NCBI GenBank assembly: GCA_963832725.1
Contig: CAWHVG010000005.1
Span: 2,046,001 to 2,110,000, forward strand
Direction of reading: 5' to 3'
Source of the DNA: JAEZBP01 sp963832725
GTDB taxonomy: Bacteria > Myxococcota_A > Polyangia > Polyangiales > Sandaracinaceae
Length of the DNA: 64,000 bases
Below the pieces are notes generated by a model, which saw nothing but the letters and a program-made list of their open reading frames with translations, was not told the DNA's origin and did no database searches. Below are positions 18,605 through 27,768 of the stretch, one piece after another (the stretch's first letter is position 1; every line of letters begins with the position of its first letter). A program made the translations under genes and the position numbers.

Positions 18605-18671
18605 CCGTGAACGCAGCGTCCACGCAAGGCGGCTCGAAGAGCTCGCGCGGGACGACGATGGTGACGCTCAT
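18547..18671 (-). other. Possible 5' gene remnant fused to the broken oxidoreductase
   Basis: An ATG at 18671 is preceded by GGAAGAG at good spacing. The frame reads VTIVVPRELFEPPCVDAAF and DEAEAARRVG before turning non-descript and ending just upstream of 18520. The opening vaguely resembles N-termini of ATP-grasp proteins. It may be the stub of a second gene joined by deletion to the oxidoreductase fragment. The repeat array begins at about the same place, so the ribosome-binding-site resemblance could be chance. Confidence 0.25.
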
Positions 18672-18956
18672 CGAGCTCTTCCGGCCAGCGAACGCGCGAG
18701 GTGCATCGAGGCTCGGGGCTTCCCGCCAGAACGGGTGAGCGAAACGCGGATCCTCGGGCCTTCCGACGGGAGGGAGACAAGAAGACGGCCAAAGTCGGGC
18801 CTTTCCGCGCAGAAAAGGCCGGAGGCCGTGAAACCCCGAAGTTTCTGACCGGAAAAGACACGATGTCCATCGCGGCTCGGGTTCTCCGACCAGAAAAGGC
18901 GAGAAAACGCGAAAACTCGGGTTTTCTGACCAGAAAAGGCCAGACCCGAGTCGTCC
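18670..18956. repeat. Periodic array of about seven 41-bp degenerate repeats
   Basis: Units start at about 18670, 18712, 18753, 18794, 18835, 18876 and 18916, each 41 bp except one of 40. The common core near the unit start is CTCGGGTTTTCTGACCAGAA, followed by AAGGC and a variable ~16-bp tail. The last two units are closest to each other. The core includes a near-perfect hairpin, TTTTCTGACCAGAAAA, at 18922-18937. The array lies between the stop of the lipoprotein at 18966 and the broken oxidoreductase. It is visibly richer in A runs than its surroundings. The period is not a multiple of three, so it is not coding. Confidence 0.8.
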
Positions 18957-18965
18957 CGGAGAGCC

Positions 18966-20942
18966 TCACTCCGGGTCGCAGGGGCCGGTGCAGGGGTTGG
19001 CGGAGATGCCGCCGGTGCGGAGGAACTCGTCCGCCATCGTGAAGACGGGCGGCACGCCAATCTGGCCGTGCGGGTCGTCCCCTTCGGTGAGCGGCACGTT
19101 GTCGAGCGGCTCCGGCGGCAGCCCGAAGTCGACCTCGACCATGAACGAGCCGGTGATGGGCGCGTCGACCTCGTCGATGTCGTAGACGCTGCGGTTCACG
19201 GGCTTCAGGTTCGGCGCCCCGACCGCGCGCACCATCACGTGACCGCCGATCGTCGAGACCTGATGGTCGCCGATGGCCAGCGCCATCATCACCTCGTGGG
19301 GGTCGGTGTTGCCGGGCAGCAAGTCGCTGCGGATGTGCCGCGTGTAGGAGCCGGGATCGATCCGATCCCAGAGCTGCTGCACGTAGCCGAGCACCATCAT
19401 GATGTCGGTCCCGTCCGGGTAGGGACTGCTGAGGATCCCTTGGTAGTCGCTGAAGTCGACGCTGCGCGGCAAGAGCAGGTCGTAAGGCTGACCGGGCACC
19501 GCGAGGATGCCGCGGGTCACGTCGGTGGTCAGCGCCATGTAGGTGCCGCCGTAGATCCCGCCCTGCGAGCCGCCGAAGTAGTAGCGCTCGCTCGTGTCGA
19601 CCAGGCTGCCGCCCGTCTCGTTGACCAGCGGCTCGTTCACGAAGCGGCCCATCATCAGCCGCATCGCCAAGAGCGCGTTGAGCATCCCCTGCGAGACGCG
19701 ATCGGGCACCACCGCGAACTCGTCGACGTGACCCGTCGAGAGCACGCGGGCGACGGTGCCCACGTCCTGGTCGCTCATGCCGATCCAGTCGGTGGCGAAG
19801 AGCAGGTAGTTGTGCTCGTTGGCGAAGCTCTCGAAGCCCTCGGCGTAGAAGCGGTTGCCGAAGAGGCCGTGCCCGACCGCCATCGGTGTAGCCGGATTGT
19901 CCGGCGTCGCGTTGGCCGGCACGATGACCAGGAGCGGATACTCCGCCGTCCCGTTCACCTGCGGCATGCCATCGGCGCCGAAGACCAGCGTCCCGCCCGG
20001 ATCGGCCTGATCCAGGAAGAGCGGCACCGTCATGATCACGTGGATTCGGCGCGCCACGTCGGCGTTGGGCGCCTCCTCGACCATGTCGATCCGGTAGGTC
20101 GGGCCGTCGCTGCCGACCATGGCCAGCCCCTGATCGCGCATGGAGAGCATCCACTGCGTGTCGTTGGTCAGCGAGCCGGTGACGAAGTCCCAGGCGAGCT
20201 GCAGATCGCTCCGGCCGATGCCGGCACCGTCGAGCTTGGTGAAGATGTCCTCGAAGTCCGCGCGGCGCGCGGAGACGTAGGGGTCTACCGAGTCGGTCCC
20301 GTCGCGGAGGGCGGCGAACACCGGCGAGGGCGCGACCGGGCTTCCGTCCTCACCGATCACGTTGCGGACGGCGACGATGTAGCGGGTCCCGTGCTCGAGC
20401 GGGCGGGTGGGCTGCAGGATGAGCGCCGGCCCGTCCGGGTTGTGGTCGGTGGCCGCGTCGATCTGCGCGAAGTGCGCCACGCGCTCGCCGGTCTCGGCGT
20501 CGATGAGGATCGTGGGCGAGTCGTCCTCGAGCGAGTGGCCGATGGAGTCGGGCCGCGCGAAGCCCTGCATCGTCGCGTGCGGGAGGTGCGCCAGGATCGC
20601 CGCGTTCACCGAGAAGCCGTCGCGGGTGGAGAGCGGATTGCCCGAGACCGCGTAGCCGAGATGCGTGTGGAGGATCTCGCCGACGTTGACGCGGTAGCCG
20701 GTCTCCGTGCTCGAGTCCGCCTCCAGGAAGTACGAAGAGGGGAAAGGCATCCCGCAGACCGCCGGCGAGAGCGGCTCGCAGGGCGACGCCGCCTGGCCCG
20801 CGTCCGGCGCGCTCGCGTCGGCGGCCGCATCGGCGCTGGCGCTCGCATCGATCCCGGCGTCCGAACCCTGCGTCCCACCGCCGTCACACGCGGCGACCAA
20901 GAGAATCGAGACGCAGCCCACCCACAGCACAGATCGCTTCAT
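18966..20942 (-). CDS. Large lipoprotein with alpha/beta-hydrolase-like domain
   Basis: A 658-residue lipoprotein starting at the ATG at 20942, with lipobox ILLVAAC followed by an Asp/Ala/Ser-rich spacer. The C-terminal half looks like an alpha/beta hydrolase: PMAVGHGLFGNRFYAEGF forms the oxyanion-region strand, and YYFGGSQGGIYGG supplies the nucleophile elbow G-G-S-Q-G. Candidate Asp and His residues follow (IGDHQVSTIGGHV). The N-terminal half has several beta-rich stretches (ALILQPTRPLEHGTRYIVAV) that resemble an Ig-like or Big domain. The protein may be an outer-membrane-anchored esterase or lipase; the substrate is unknown. It follows cysQ by 94 bp on the same strand. Confidence 0.85.
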   Translation of the reverse strand: MKRSVLWVGCVSILLVAACDGGGTQGSDAGIDASASADAAADASAPDAGQAASPCEPLSPAVCGMPFPSSYFLEADSSTETGYRVNVGEILHTHLGYAVSGNPLSTRDGFSVNAAILAHLPHATMQGFARPDSIGHSLEDDSPTILIDAETGERVAHFAQIDAATDHNPDGPALILQPTRPLEHGTRYIVAVRNVIGEDGSPVAPSPVFAALRDGTDSVDPYVSARRADFEDIFTKLDGAGIGRSDLQLAWDFVTGSLTNDTQWMLSMRDQGLAMVGSDGPTYRIDMVEEAPNADVARRIHVIMTVPLFLDQADPGGTLVFGADGMPQVNGTAEYPLLVIVPANATPDNPATPMAVGHGLFGNRFYAEGFESFANEHNYLLFATDWIGMSDQDVGTVARVLSTGHVDEFAVVPDRVSQGMLNALLAMRLMMGRFVNEPLVNETGGSLVDTSERYYFGGSQGGIYGGTYMALTTDVTRGILAVPGQPYDLLLPRSVDFSDYQGILSSPYPDGTDIMMVLGYVQQLWDRIDPGSYTRHIRSDLLPGNTDPHEVMMALAIGDHQVSTIGGHVMVRAVGAPNLKPVNRSVYDIDEVDAPITGSFMVEVDFGLPPEPLDNVPLTEGDDPHGQIGVPPVFTMADEFLRTGGISANPCTGPCDPE

Positions 20943-21036
20943 GGGCGCCACGGTACGTCGGGCCTGGAAGCGCGCGTGTGACTGCGATCACAAACGTGCG
21001 GGCGTCACGCGTCCGTCACGCGAGCCGAGCGCCGGC

Positions 21037-21873
<837 letters not shown>

Positions 21874-21941
21874 TCGCGCAGAGCCTAACCCGAACGGACC
21901 CGCTTTCGCCAAGATTCACCTCGCCTGGTCGACGGGCGGCA

Positions 21942-22616
21942 TCAGTCCACGACCACCTCGACCTGAGTCTCGCCGCTCTCGAGGGTGTCGCCGCCGGTGT
22001 CGCCGCCCGGCAGGTTCTCCTCCCGCCCGGAGCAGAAGCGCGACCAGTGCCGCATGCTCTGCGGCTGCACCGCGTTCTGCGCGCAGGCGCTGTAGGCGTG
22101 GCGAGCCTCCTCCAGGAAGGGCCGCGCCTGGCTGCGAAGGATGTCCCGGTACACGTCGCGGATCTCCGGCTCGTCGTCGAGCTCGGCCGGCGCCGGGATG
22201 TGGCTGAGCACGCGGGCCACGTCCTCGTACATCAGCCCGACGATGGCGCCGCCCATGATCCGCTGCCGGTGGTTCTCCTCGGCCGCGCGGTCCAGCTCGC
22301 TCCGCGCCGCCTGGATCGTGTGCACCTTGCGCTCGAGCCAGGGCGCCAGCACCTCGTCGGCCCAGAGCTGCAGGTTGTGCGCAGTGGCGTCGTGGGGCGG
22401 CTCGGGCGGCGGCACCAGGAAGGACTCGGCGGCGAGCGTCCACCCGAAGCGCATGCGCCGGGTCAGCGCCTCGTCGCTCACGTCCGGGTCGGGCAGACAC
22501 TCCATGCTCGGGCTGGCCGACGGCTGCCCAGGATCGAGCGGCCCGCGCCGCATGGCCGTTCCGCTCGCGCAGCCGGCGACGGAGGCGAGCGCGAGGATGA
22601 AGAGCAGCGCGCGCAT
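21942..22616 (-). CDS. Lipoprotein of unknown function
   Basis: A 224-residue predicted lipoprotein starting at 22616, lipobox ALASVAGC. The mature part is mainly helical and acidic (LERKVHTIQAARSELDRAA; IRDVYRDILRSQARPFLEE), with two cysteines near the C-terminus and a Gly/Thr/Glu-rich end. Family not recognised. It lies 47 bp downstream of the membrane protein at 22664-23401 and probably shares its transcript. Confidence 0.72.
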   Translation of the reverse strand: MRALLFILALASVAGCASGTAMRRGPLDPGQPSASPSMECLPDPDVSDEALTRRMRFGWTLAAESFLVPPPEPPHDATAHNLQLWADEVLAPWLERKVHTIQAARSELDRAAEENHRQRIMGGAIVGLMYEDVARVLSHIPAPAELDDEPEIRDVYRDILRSQARPFLEEARHAYSACAQNAVQPQSMRHWSRFCSGREENLPGGDTGGDTLESGETQVEVVVD

Positions 22617-22663
22617 GGTCGAACGAGAGGGTAGCCACGATCGCGGCGCGCGCCCAAAGCACA

Positions 22664-23401
22664 TCAGAAGTCGATCCGGAGGCCCAACCCCAGGCCATGT
22701 GGCATCAGCGCCACCCTGGGGCCCGGCGGCAGCGCGGCAGCGCGGATCTCGTCGCAGTCCGCGTCGGGGTGTGCTGCCACGTAGCGGCGCCATGCATCGC
22801 GCGGCCCCGTCGGCCGGAGCAGAATGCGACCGAGGCCCAGCACCACGCCGCCGATGGTGAACGTGATCGAGCCCACGCCCTGATCGAACGCGAACAGGAG
22901 CACCGAAGCCATGCCGGCCACGTAGGCCATCGAGAGCGTGGCGGGGAGCCAGCTGCGCACGAAGTCGACGCTGTCGGCGCCGCGGCGGAGCAGGTGCTCG
23001 GCCATCCGCAGCTTGTAGAGCCGCTCCTCCGGCGTGCCTTCCGGAAGCGACGCGATGTGATTGCGCGCGCCCATCATCGGCGGCCCCACCACCACCAGCG
23101 AGCCGAGCGCGAGCGCCGAGCTGGCCGCGCCGATGATCAAGAGGGCCCGGCTCTGATCGGTGCTCTGCGTGGCCGCGAGGATCGCCCCGCCGGCCGCCAT
23201 CGTCGAGTGCAGGAGCGCGAAGGTCGTGAACCATCGGCGCACGGCCGGCTCCTCCCGGCGGGCGACCCCGCGCAGCACTTCGAGCCGCGCGCGGACCTCC
23301 GTCTCGGAGAGCGACTCCGTGCACGCCGCGCGCTGCGCCGCCCCGGAGGCGGCCGTCGCGAGCACGAGGACGAACGCGAGCGCGGCGGCGGATCGGACCA
23401 C
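22664..23401 (-). CDS. Exported membrane protein of unknown function
   Basis: A 245-residue protein with a signal peptide (LAFVLVLATAASGAAQ), one cysteine just after it, and four hydrophobic segments (AAGGAILAATQ; LLIIGAASSALALGSLVVVG; LPATLSMAYVAGMASVLLFA; FTIGGVVLGLGRILL). No catalytic motif was recognised. The gene order suggests an envelope pair with the lipoprotein downstream. Confidence 0.72.
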   Translation of the reverse strand: MVRSAAALAFVLVLATAASGAAQRAACTESLSETEVRARLEVLRGVARREEPAVRRWFTTFALLHSTMAAGGAILAATQSTDQSRALLIIGAASSALALGSLVVVGPPMMGARNHIASLPEGTPEERLYKLRMAEHLLRRGADSVDFVRSWLPATLSMAYVAGMASVLLFAFDQGVGSITFTIGGVVLGLGRILLRPTGPRDAWRRYVAAHPDADCDEIRAAALPPGPRVALMPHGLGLGLRIDF

Positions 23402-23505
23402 ACGCAGACGCTATCACGGCCGGACCGCGTCCGTGCAGTCGTCGAGCGAATCGAAAGAGCGCGACGGGACACCCCTGCGAGCTCTGCAGTCGCCGCCCGT
23501 GCGCC

Positions 23506-23776
23506 GCCGTCGCGAACGCCTGCCGACCTACTGGACCAGCGCCACCATCAGCGCGCCCGTCCCGCCCGTGGTCCGCCGTCGCGAACGCCTACCGGACCAG
23601 CGCCACCATCAGCGCGCCCGTCCCGCCCCCGCTGGTCCGCCGTCGCGAACGCCTACCGGACCAGCGCCACCATCAGCGCGCCCGTCCCGCCCCCGCTGGT
23701 CCGCCGTCGCGAACGCCTACCGACCTACCGGACCAGCGCCACCATCAGCGCGCCCGTCCCGCCCCGCTCGTGGGCC
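23506..23776. repeat. Four tandem copies of the smr 3' end (64-74 bp units)
   Basis: Units start at 23506, 23575, 23639 and 23703, and a fifth homologous start at 23777 lies within the gene. Each opens with GCCGTCGCGAACGCC and contains GGACCAGCGCCACCATCAGC then GCGCCCGTCCC. Read on the minus strand they repeat the last ~21 codons of the Smr gene (AFATA...GALMVALVR) and its stop. The true stop lies in the copy at 23703-23776. The other three follow it and are untranslated. Copies b and c are nearly identical. Confidence 0.88.
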
Positions 23777-24510
23777 GCCGTCGCGAACGCCATGACCACC
23801 GGCGCTGCGCCGCCCTCCGTGAGCGCGTGCAGCACCCGCTCGCGGAGCACGCCCGCTCCGCCGTCCGAGTGGAGCCCCTTTCCGTGCACGATGCAGACCC
23901 GCCGCACGCCCCGCCGCTGCGCCGCCCGGACGAAGCGGGCCACCTCGCGCTCCGCCTCGTCGCCGCGCATCCCGTGCAGATCGAATCGAATCCTCCACGA
24001 ACGCATCGCGCCGCATCAGCCCGCGCAGCACCGTCGGTGGCGCGCCGACCCTGGCTCCGCGATCTCGTCTCCGTCCCGCGCGACCTCGAAGCGCACCCCG
24101 CCGGCGACCAGCGCCGCCAGCCGAGCGCGGGCGTCCTCGTCCGACCGAGCCCGCTCCGGCGGCGCCGTGGACGGCTCCATCTTCGGCGCCGAGGCCGGCA
24201 TCGGTCGGTCCTTCTTGAGAATTGGTCGAACCCCCGCGTACGCATCGAAGAACGCGGTCAGGTCGGCGCCGCGGAGCGACTCGCTCGGCCTCCCCTTCGG
24301 CGCCTGGGGCGCCGGCTGAGGCTTCGCCTCGGGCTTCGGCTTGCGCCGGATCGGCTCCGCCTTCTTCTTCGCCTTCGCCTCGGCGGGCTCCTCCGCCGCG
24401 AGCGTCACGCCCTTCAAGAGCCCGCGCAGGCTGGTCCGCGCGTCCCCACCGGCGCTCGGCTTGGCCTCCTGCTCGTGGCGCGCATCCGCCCGCTTCTTCC
24501 GGCGTCCCAC
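23725..24510 (-). CDS. Smr/MutS2-type domain protein, frameshifted twice
   Basis: A bacterial small MutS-related (Smr) protein of ~260 residues. The first part, from a GTG near 24510, is a Lys/Pro/Ala-rich region (KAKKKAEPIRRKPKPEAKPQ) ending in the helix FEVARDGDEIAEP. The next segment, TVLRGLMRRDAFVEDSI, lies one frame over. The Smr core (FDLHGMRGDEAEREV, VCIVHGKGLHS) lies in the third frame. The DLHG and HGKG motifs are those of Smr endonuclease domains, which act on DNA or on stalled-ribosome mRNA. Two base changes at about 24045 and 23990 separate the parts. The start is approximate. Confidence 0.78.
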
Positions 24511-24627
24511 GCGTGAGTGGTAGAGCAGCGCTCGCACGAAAACCACCCGAATACGCTGGCGGTGGAGCACGAAATTCGATCGCCCGGTGACTTCGACCCC
24601 GCGGCGCGCCGTGGTACGACCCTCACC

Positions 24628-25782
24628 ATGATCCGTGAGCTTCGCGTCTCGAACTTCCGTTCGCTGGGGGACGACGTCCGGTTGTCTCTCGGGCCCCTGA
24701 CGGTGCTGGTCGGCGTGAACGGATCGGGCAAGAGCAACGTTGTCGACGTGCTCGCCTTTCTGTCGGACTGCATGGCCATCGGCCTCGAGGGCGCGATCAC
24801 GCAGCGTCACGGCATCGCGGCGGTGCGACGCTGGAGCTCAGGACATCCACGCAACGTCGCTGTTCGAGTCGACGTCCACACCGAGGCGGTGCAGGGCGTC
24901 TACGAGTTCGAGCTCGCGGGCGACGAGCGCGAAGAGTACCGCGTCAAGCGCGAGCATCTTCTCATGAGCGACTCCACGGGGCCGCACGAGTACCTGATCG
25001 AACGTGGCCCGCAGGATGATGGTCGAACGGCGTGGAGGAAGAGCATCGAGGGGCTCCGCCCCAACGTCGACGCGCTGAACCTGGCACTGCCGCTGTTGGC
25101 CGGCGACGAACGCTTTCGACCCTTCGTCGACGAGCTGCGGGGCCTCGCCGTCTACTCCATCTTTCCTGATCAGCTTCGGCAGCCGCAAAAGTACGATCCC
25201 AAAAAGCCGATGAATCGCCACGGCGCAAACTGGGTATCGATCCTCAAGGATCAACCGGAACAGAGCTGGAAGCCCGATCTCCTCACCGTCCTCAACCGTC
25301 TCACCGGGGATATCGTCGATGTCCGAGTGCGCGCTGTCGCCGGTTACCTGACGGTGCAGTTCGAGCACCAGGTGAAGCCTGGAAGCAAGCGCCGAAAACA
25401 CTTCGAGTCCTCGCAGGAATCCGACGGCACTCTGCGTGTGGCCGGTATGCTCACGGCACTGCTTCAGGAGCCGAGGCCCAGCGTGATCGTGTTGGAGGAG
25501 CCGGAGCTCACGGTGCACCCCGGCGTTCTTCCGCTCCTGAGCGAGTACGTCGAGGAGGCGTCCGAGAACGTGCAGGTGGTGCTCACCACTCATAGCCCCG
25601 AGCTCCTGGAGTTGCTGGAGGCCGATCAGTTGCGCGTGGTGGAGCGTCGCGACGGCGCGACGACCGTGGCACCTCTCGACGAAGGGCAACGGGAAGTCGT
25701 CAAGCAGGGACTGTTCGGGCTCGGCGAAGTGCTCCGCCGGGAAGGGCTGCAACAGTCCTTGCGCTTCGGTGCCGAGGAATGA
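24628..25782 (+). CDS. AAA family ATPase (AAA_15/AAA_21, OLD-like) of a TOPRIM pair
   Basis: A 384-residue ABC-class ATPase starting at 24628. Walker A is GVNGSGKS at residues 29-36 after a RecF/OLD-type N-terminus (RELRVSNFRSLGDDVRLSL). Near the C-terminus it has Walker B VIVLEEPELTVHPG and the H-loop TTHSPELLELL. The middle is the long insertion typical of OLD-like ATPases. The stop overlaps the ATG of the next gene (ATGA). The same ATPase type partners TOPRIM nucleases in PARIS (AriA), AbiL and Gabija-like defences. The gene carries A-rich stretches unusual for its surroundings, consistent with recent acquisition. Molecular role inferred from family only. Confidence 0.85.
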   Translation: MIRELRVSNFRSLGDDVRLSLGPLTVLVGVNGSGKSNVVDVLAFLSDCMAIGLEGAITQRHGIAAVRRWSSGHPRNVAVRVDVHTEAVQGVYEFELAGDEREEYRVKREHLLMSDSTGPHEYLIERGPQDDGRTAWRKSIEGLRPNVDALNLALPLLAGDERFRPFVDELRGLAVYSIFPDQLRQPQKYDPKKPMNRHGANWVSILKDQPEQSWKPDLLTVLNRLTGDIVDVRVRAVAGYLTVQFEHQVKPGSKRRKHFESSQESDGTLRVAGMLTALLQEPRPSVIVLEEPELTVHPGVLPLLSEYVEEASENVQVVLTTHSPELLELLEADQLRVVERRDGATTVAPLDEGQREVVKQGLFGLGEVLRREGLQQSLRFGAEE

Positions 25783-26451
25783 GCGCGCAACGCGGCTACG
25801 TAATCGTCGAAGGCCACGGAGAGGCGTCAGGGTCCGCGGTCAACCTCCTGACCCGGCTCTGGCATGAGCTCGAGCTCAGTCCGAGCATTCATTGGGCGCC
25901 CGCGATTCGAGTCCCTGGCATCGACACGGAGCGCAGCCTGAAGCGGAGCTGCGAGTCGGTGCGCCTGCGCCCCGACGCATCGCTTCTCTTGGTCTTGCGG
26001 GACGAGGATGACGCATGTCCCCGGGACACCGGTCCGGCACAGGCCCAGCTCATCGAAGAGATGGCCCTTCCCTTCCCGGCCGCGATTCGTGTTGGCAGAA
26101 CGCGAGTACGAGTCACTCTTCCTCGCCTCGCTATCCACTCTGGCGGGCAAGGGGCTCCCGGCCGGCGCCGTCGAGCGGCCCGGCATCGCAGCGGACGCCG
26201 CGTTCCGGGGACGGGCTCACGAGGTGCGCGGAGCGAAGGAATGGCTCTCCGGCCACATGAGCACGACGGGACGCAAGGTGAGATACAAGCCGCAAGCGGA
26301 CCAGCTGCCGCTCACCCGCATGGTCGACTTCGACGAGGTCCGGCGGCACGGCCTACCCTGGTTCGGTACGCTGGAGCGCGCGTTGCGCTTCCTGAACGAC
26401 CACCTCGGGGCCGACGGCGTCTATCCGCCACCATCGGACGGCTCCAGCTGA
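25779..26451 (+). CDS. DUF4276-like TOPRIM protein, partner of the AAA ATPase (frameshifted)
   Basis: This ~223-residue protein starts within the ATPase stop codon. The N-terminal part has a TOPRIM-like acidic centre: VIVEGHGE at residues 8-15 and the later strand LLLVLRDEDDACP. Near 26080 the frame changes, and the second part (FVLAEREYESLFLAS; GAKEWLSGHM; FGTLERALRFLNDHL) runs to the stop at 26451. VLAEREYESLFLA is a hallmark of DUF4276 proteins, which commonly follow AAA ATPases. The pair is a plausible ATP-gated nuclease defence module. The frameshift sits by TTCCCTTCCC and may be a read error; if real, it would inactivate the system. Confidence 0.78.
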
Positions 26452-26489
26452 CGACCCACATCGAGAGCCACCGCCACCGGCGACAGCAC

Positions 26490-26917
26490 CTGCCCGCGAG
26501 CACCGCGATGCCGCGCGCCGCTGGGATTCGCCTGCCCGCGGGCTGAAGAAAGGCGTAAATCACCGATCCTGCTGCCCGCGAGCACCGCCGACCGCGGCTG
26601 CCAGCGATCCGGCCTGCCTCCGGGCTCGCCGCGGCCCCGGCGACGCCGCCCGCCCCTACCCGGAGGCACGAAGATCGCAAAATCCGGCGATGTCGGGTGC
26701 TCGGAGGCACGCCACTTTGGCACAGTGTGCCAAGATGGCATACCCCCGAGCACGAAAATCGCAGAATTTACCGGTTTTGGTGCCTCCGAGTACCCCTGTT
26801 TAGGGACGGTGTGACACCATGTCATACCTCGGAGCACAGAAATCGCAAAATCTAGCGTTTCGGGTGCCTCGGAGCACAGAGATCGCAAAATCTGGCGTTT
26901 CGGGTGCTCGGAGGCAC
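26490..26917. repeat. Periodic array of about eleven ~41-bp degenerate repeats
   Basis: Unit starts fall at about 26490, 26532, 26572, 26614, 26656, 26700, 26745, 26784, 26828, 26868 and 26907, a mean spacing near 42 bp. The first four are GC-rich and open with CTGCCCGCG or CTGCCTCCG. Later units are A/T-richer and open with CTCGGAGCAC or CTCGGAGGCAC. Units at 26656, 26745, 26828 and 26868 share ATCGCAAAATC, and the last two are almost identical. Units at 26700 and 26784 are a second type carrying hairpins: TTGGCACAGTGTGCCAA (26717-26733) and GGTGTGACACC (26808-26818). The array fills the gap between the TOPRIM gene and the nucleotidyltransferase. Confidence 0.8.
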
Positions 26918-26961
26918 ATCGAGGGGATACTCCCTTTCAAAGGTCGACCTATGCTCGGCCG

Positions 26962-27595
26962 ATGTCCGTTCGCAAGACCGACGCTCGCGGCGCGCCCTCG
27001 GCGGGCGCCACGGCGAGCGATGCCGAGGCGCTGACGGCCCGGACGCGGAACATCCTGCGCGAGTGCGAGCCGCTGATGCAGGTGCTGCGCACGGCACGGG
27101 CGCTCGCGCTGCCCGATTGGATGGTGTTCTCCGGCGCGGTGTATCAGCCGGTGCTGAACCATTTGACGGGTCGCGATTCTGGAGCACGGGGTCCGTGACT
27201 TCGATCTCGCGTACTTCGACGAGAGCGATATCTCGTACGTGGCGGAGGACGCGGTGATCCGGCGGGTGGCGGCGGCTTTCGACGATGACGCGCTGCGGCG
27301 TCGGGTCGAGGTGCGCAATCAGGCGCGCGTGCACGTCTGGTTCGAGCGCCGCTTCGGGCAATCGTATGCCCCGCTCCGCTCCAGCGCCGACGCGCTGCCC
27401 CGCTTCGTGAGCCCGATGTTCGCGCTCGGTGTCCGCCTCGAGGACGACGACGCGCTGACCCTCTTCGCGCCCTTCGGGCTCGAGGATCTCTTCGCGCTCT
27501 CACTGCGGCCCAACCCCGAGCGGCCCAACCCGGCGTTCGCCCGGGTCGCCGCGTCGGTGAAGGCGCGCTGGCCCGAGGTGCGGGTGAGCGCCTGA
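26962..27595 (+). CDS. Nucleotidyltransferase-like protein (PF06042 type), frameshifted
   Basis: A ~211-residue protein. The first part (LREC, LALPDWMVFSGAVYQPVLN, HLTGRD) is in the frame of the ATG at 26962. Near 27175 the frame changes, and the rest (HGVRDFDLAYFDESDISY, VHVWFERRFGQSY, APFGLEDLFALSLRPNP) continues to 27595. The DFDLAYFD pair of aspartates is the metal site of this nucleotidyltransferase-like family. The family lies in the polymerase-beta superfamily and its substrates are unknown. It stands at the edge of the accessory segment, next to the periodic array. The single frame change may be a sequence error. Confidence 0.8.
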
Positions 27596-27603
27596 CGCGA
27601 GGA

Positions 27604-27636
27604 GGGGTCGAGGCGCTGTGTCCAACCCTCGACCCC
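27604..27636 (+). terminator. Terminator-like hairpin
   Basis: Nine bases after the nucleotidyltransferase stop, GGGGTCGAGG (27604-27613) is followed by its exact complement CCTCGACCCC (27627-27636) across a 13-base loop. There is no T-tract, so termination efficiency is uncertain. Confidence 0.55.
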
Positions 27637-27768
27637 GTCCGACGTGATCGCCGGTTCACGTTCGGAGACCTCGGGCGCAGGACCCGCTCTTCCGGCGGAT
27701 GGCCTGGCGCTTGCTGCCGGCGGCGCTGGCGACGCATGCCGCGTCCCGATCCGATGACGGAGGAACCG

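Noticed and set aside
18670..18956. CRISPR array or coding repeat
   Set aside because: Units drift progressively and the 41-bp period is not a multiple of three. No fixed repeat of CRISPR type exists.
19068..20981. Plus-strand open frame opposite the alpha/beta-hydrolase lipoprotein
   Set aside because: Antisense shadow with no signal, motif or ribosome-binding site.
26490..26917. CRISPR array
   Set aside because: The conserved part changes from unit to unit, there is no constant repeat with unique spacers, and no cas gene is present.
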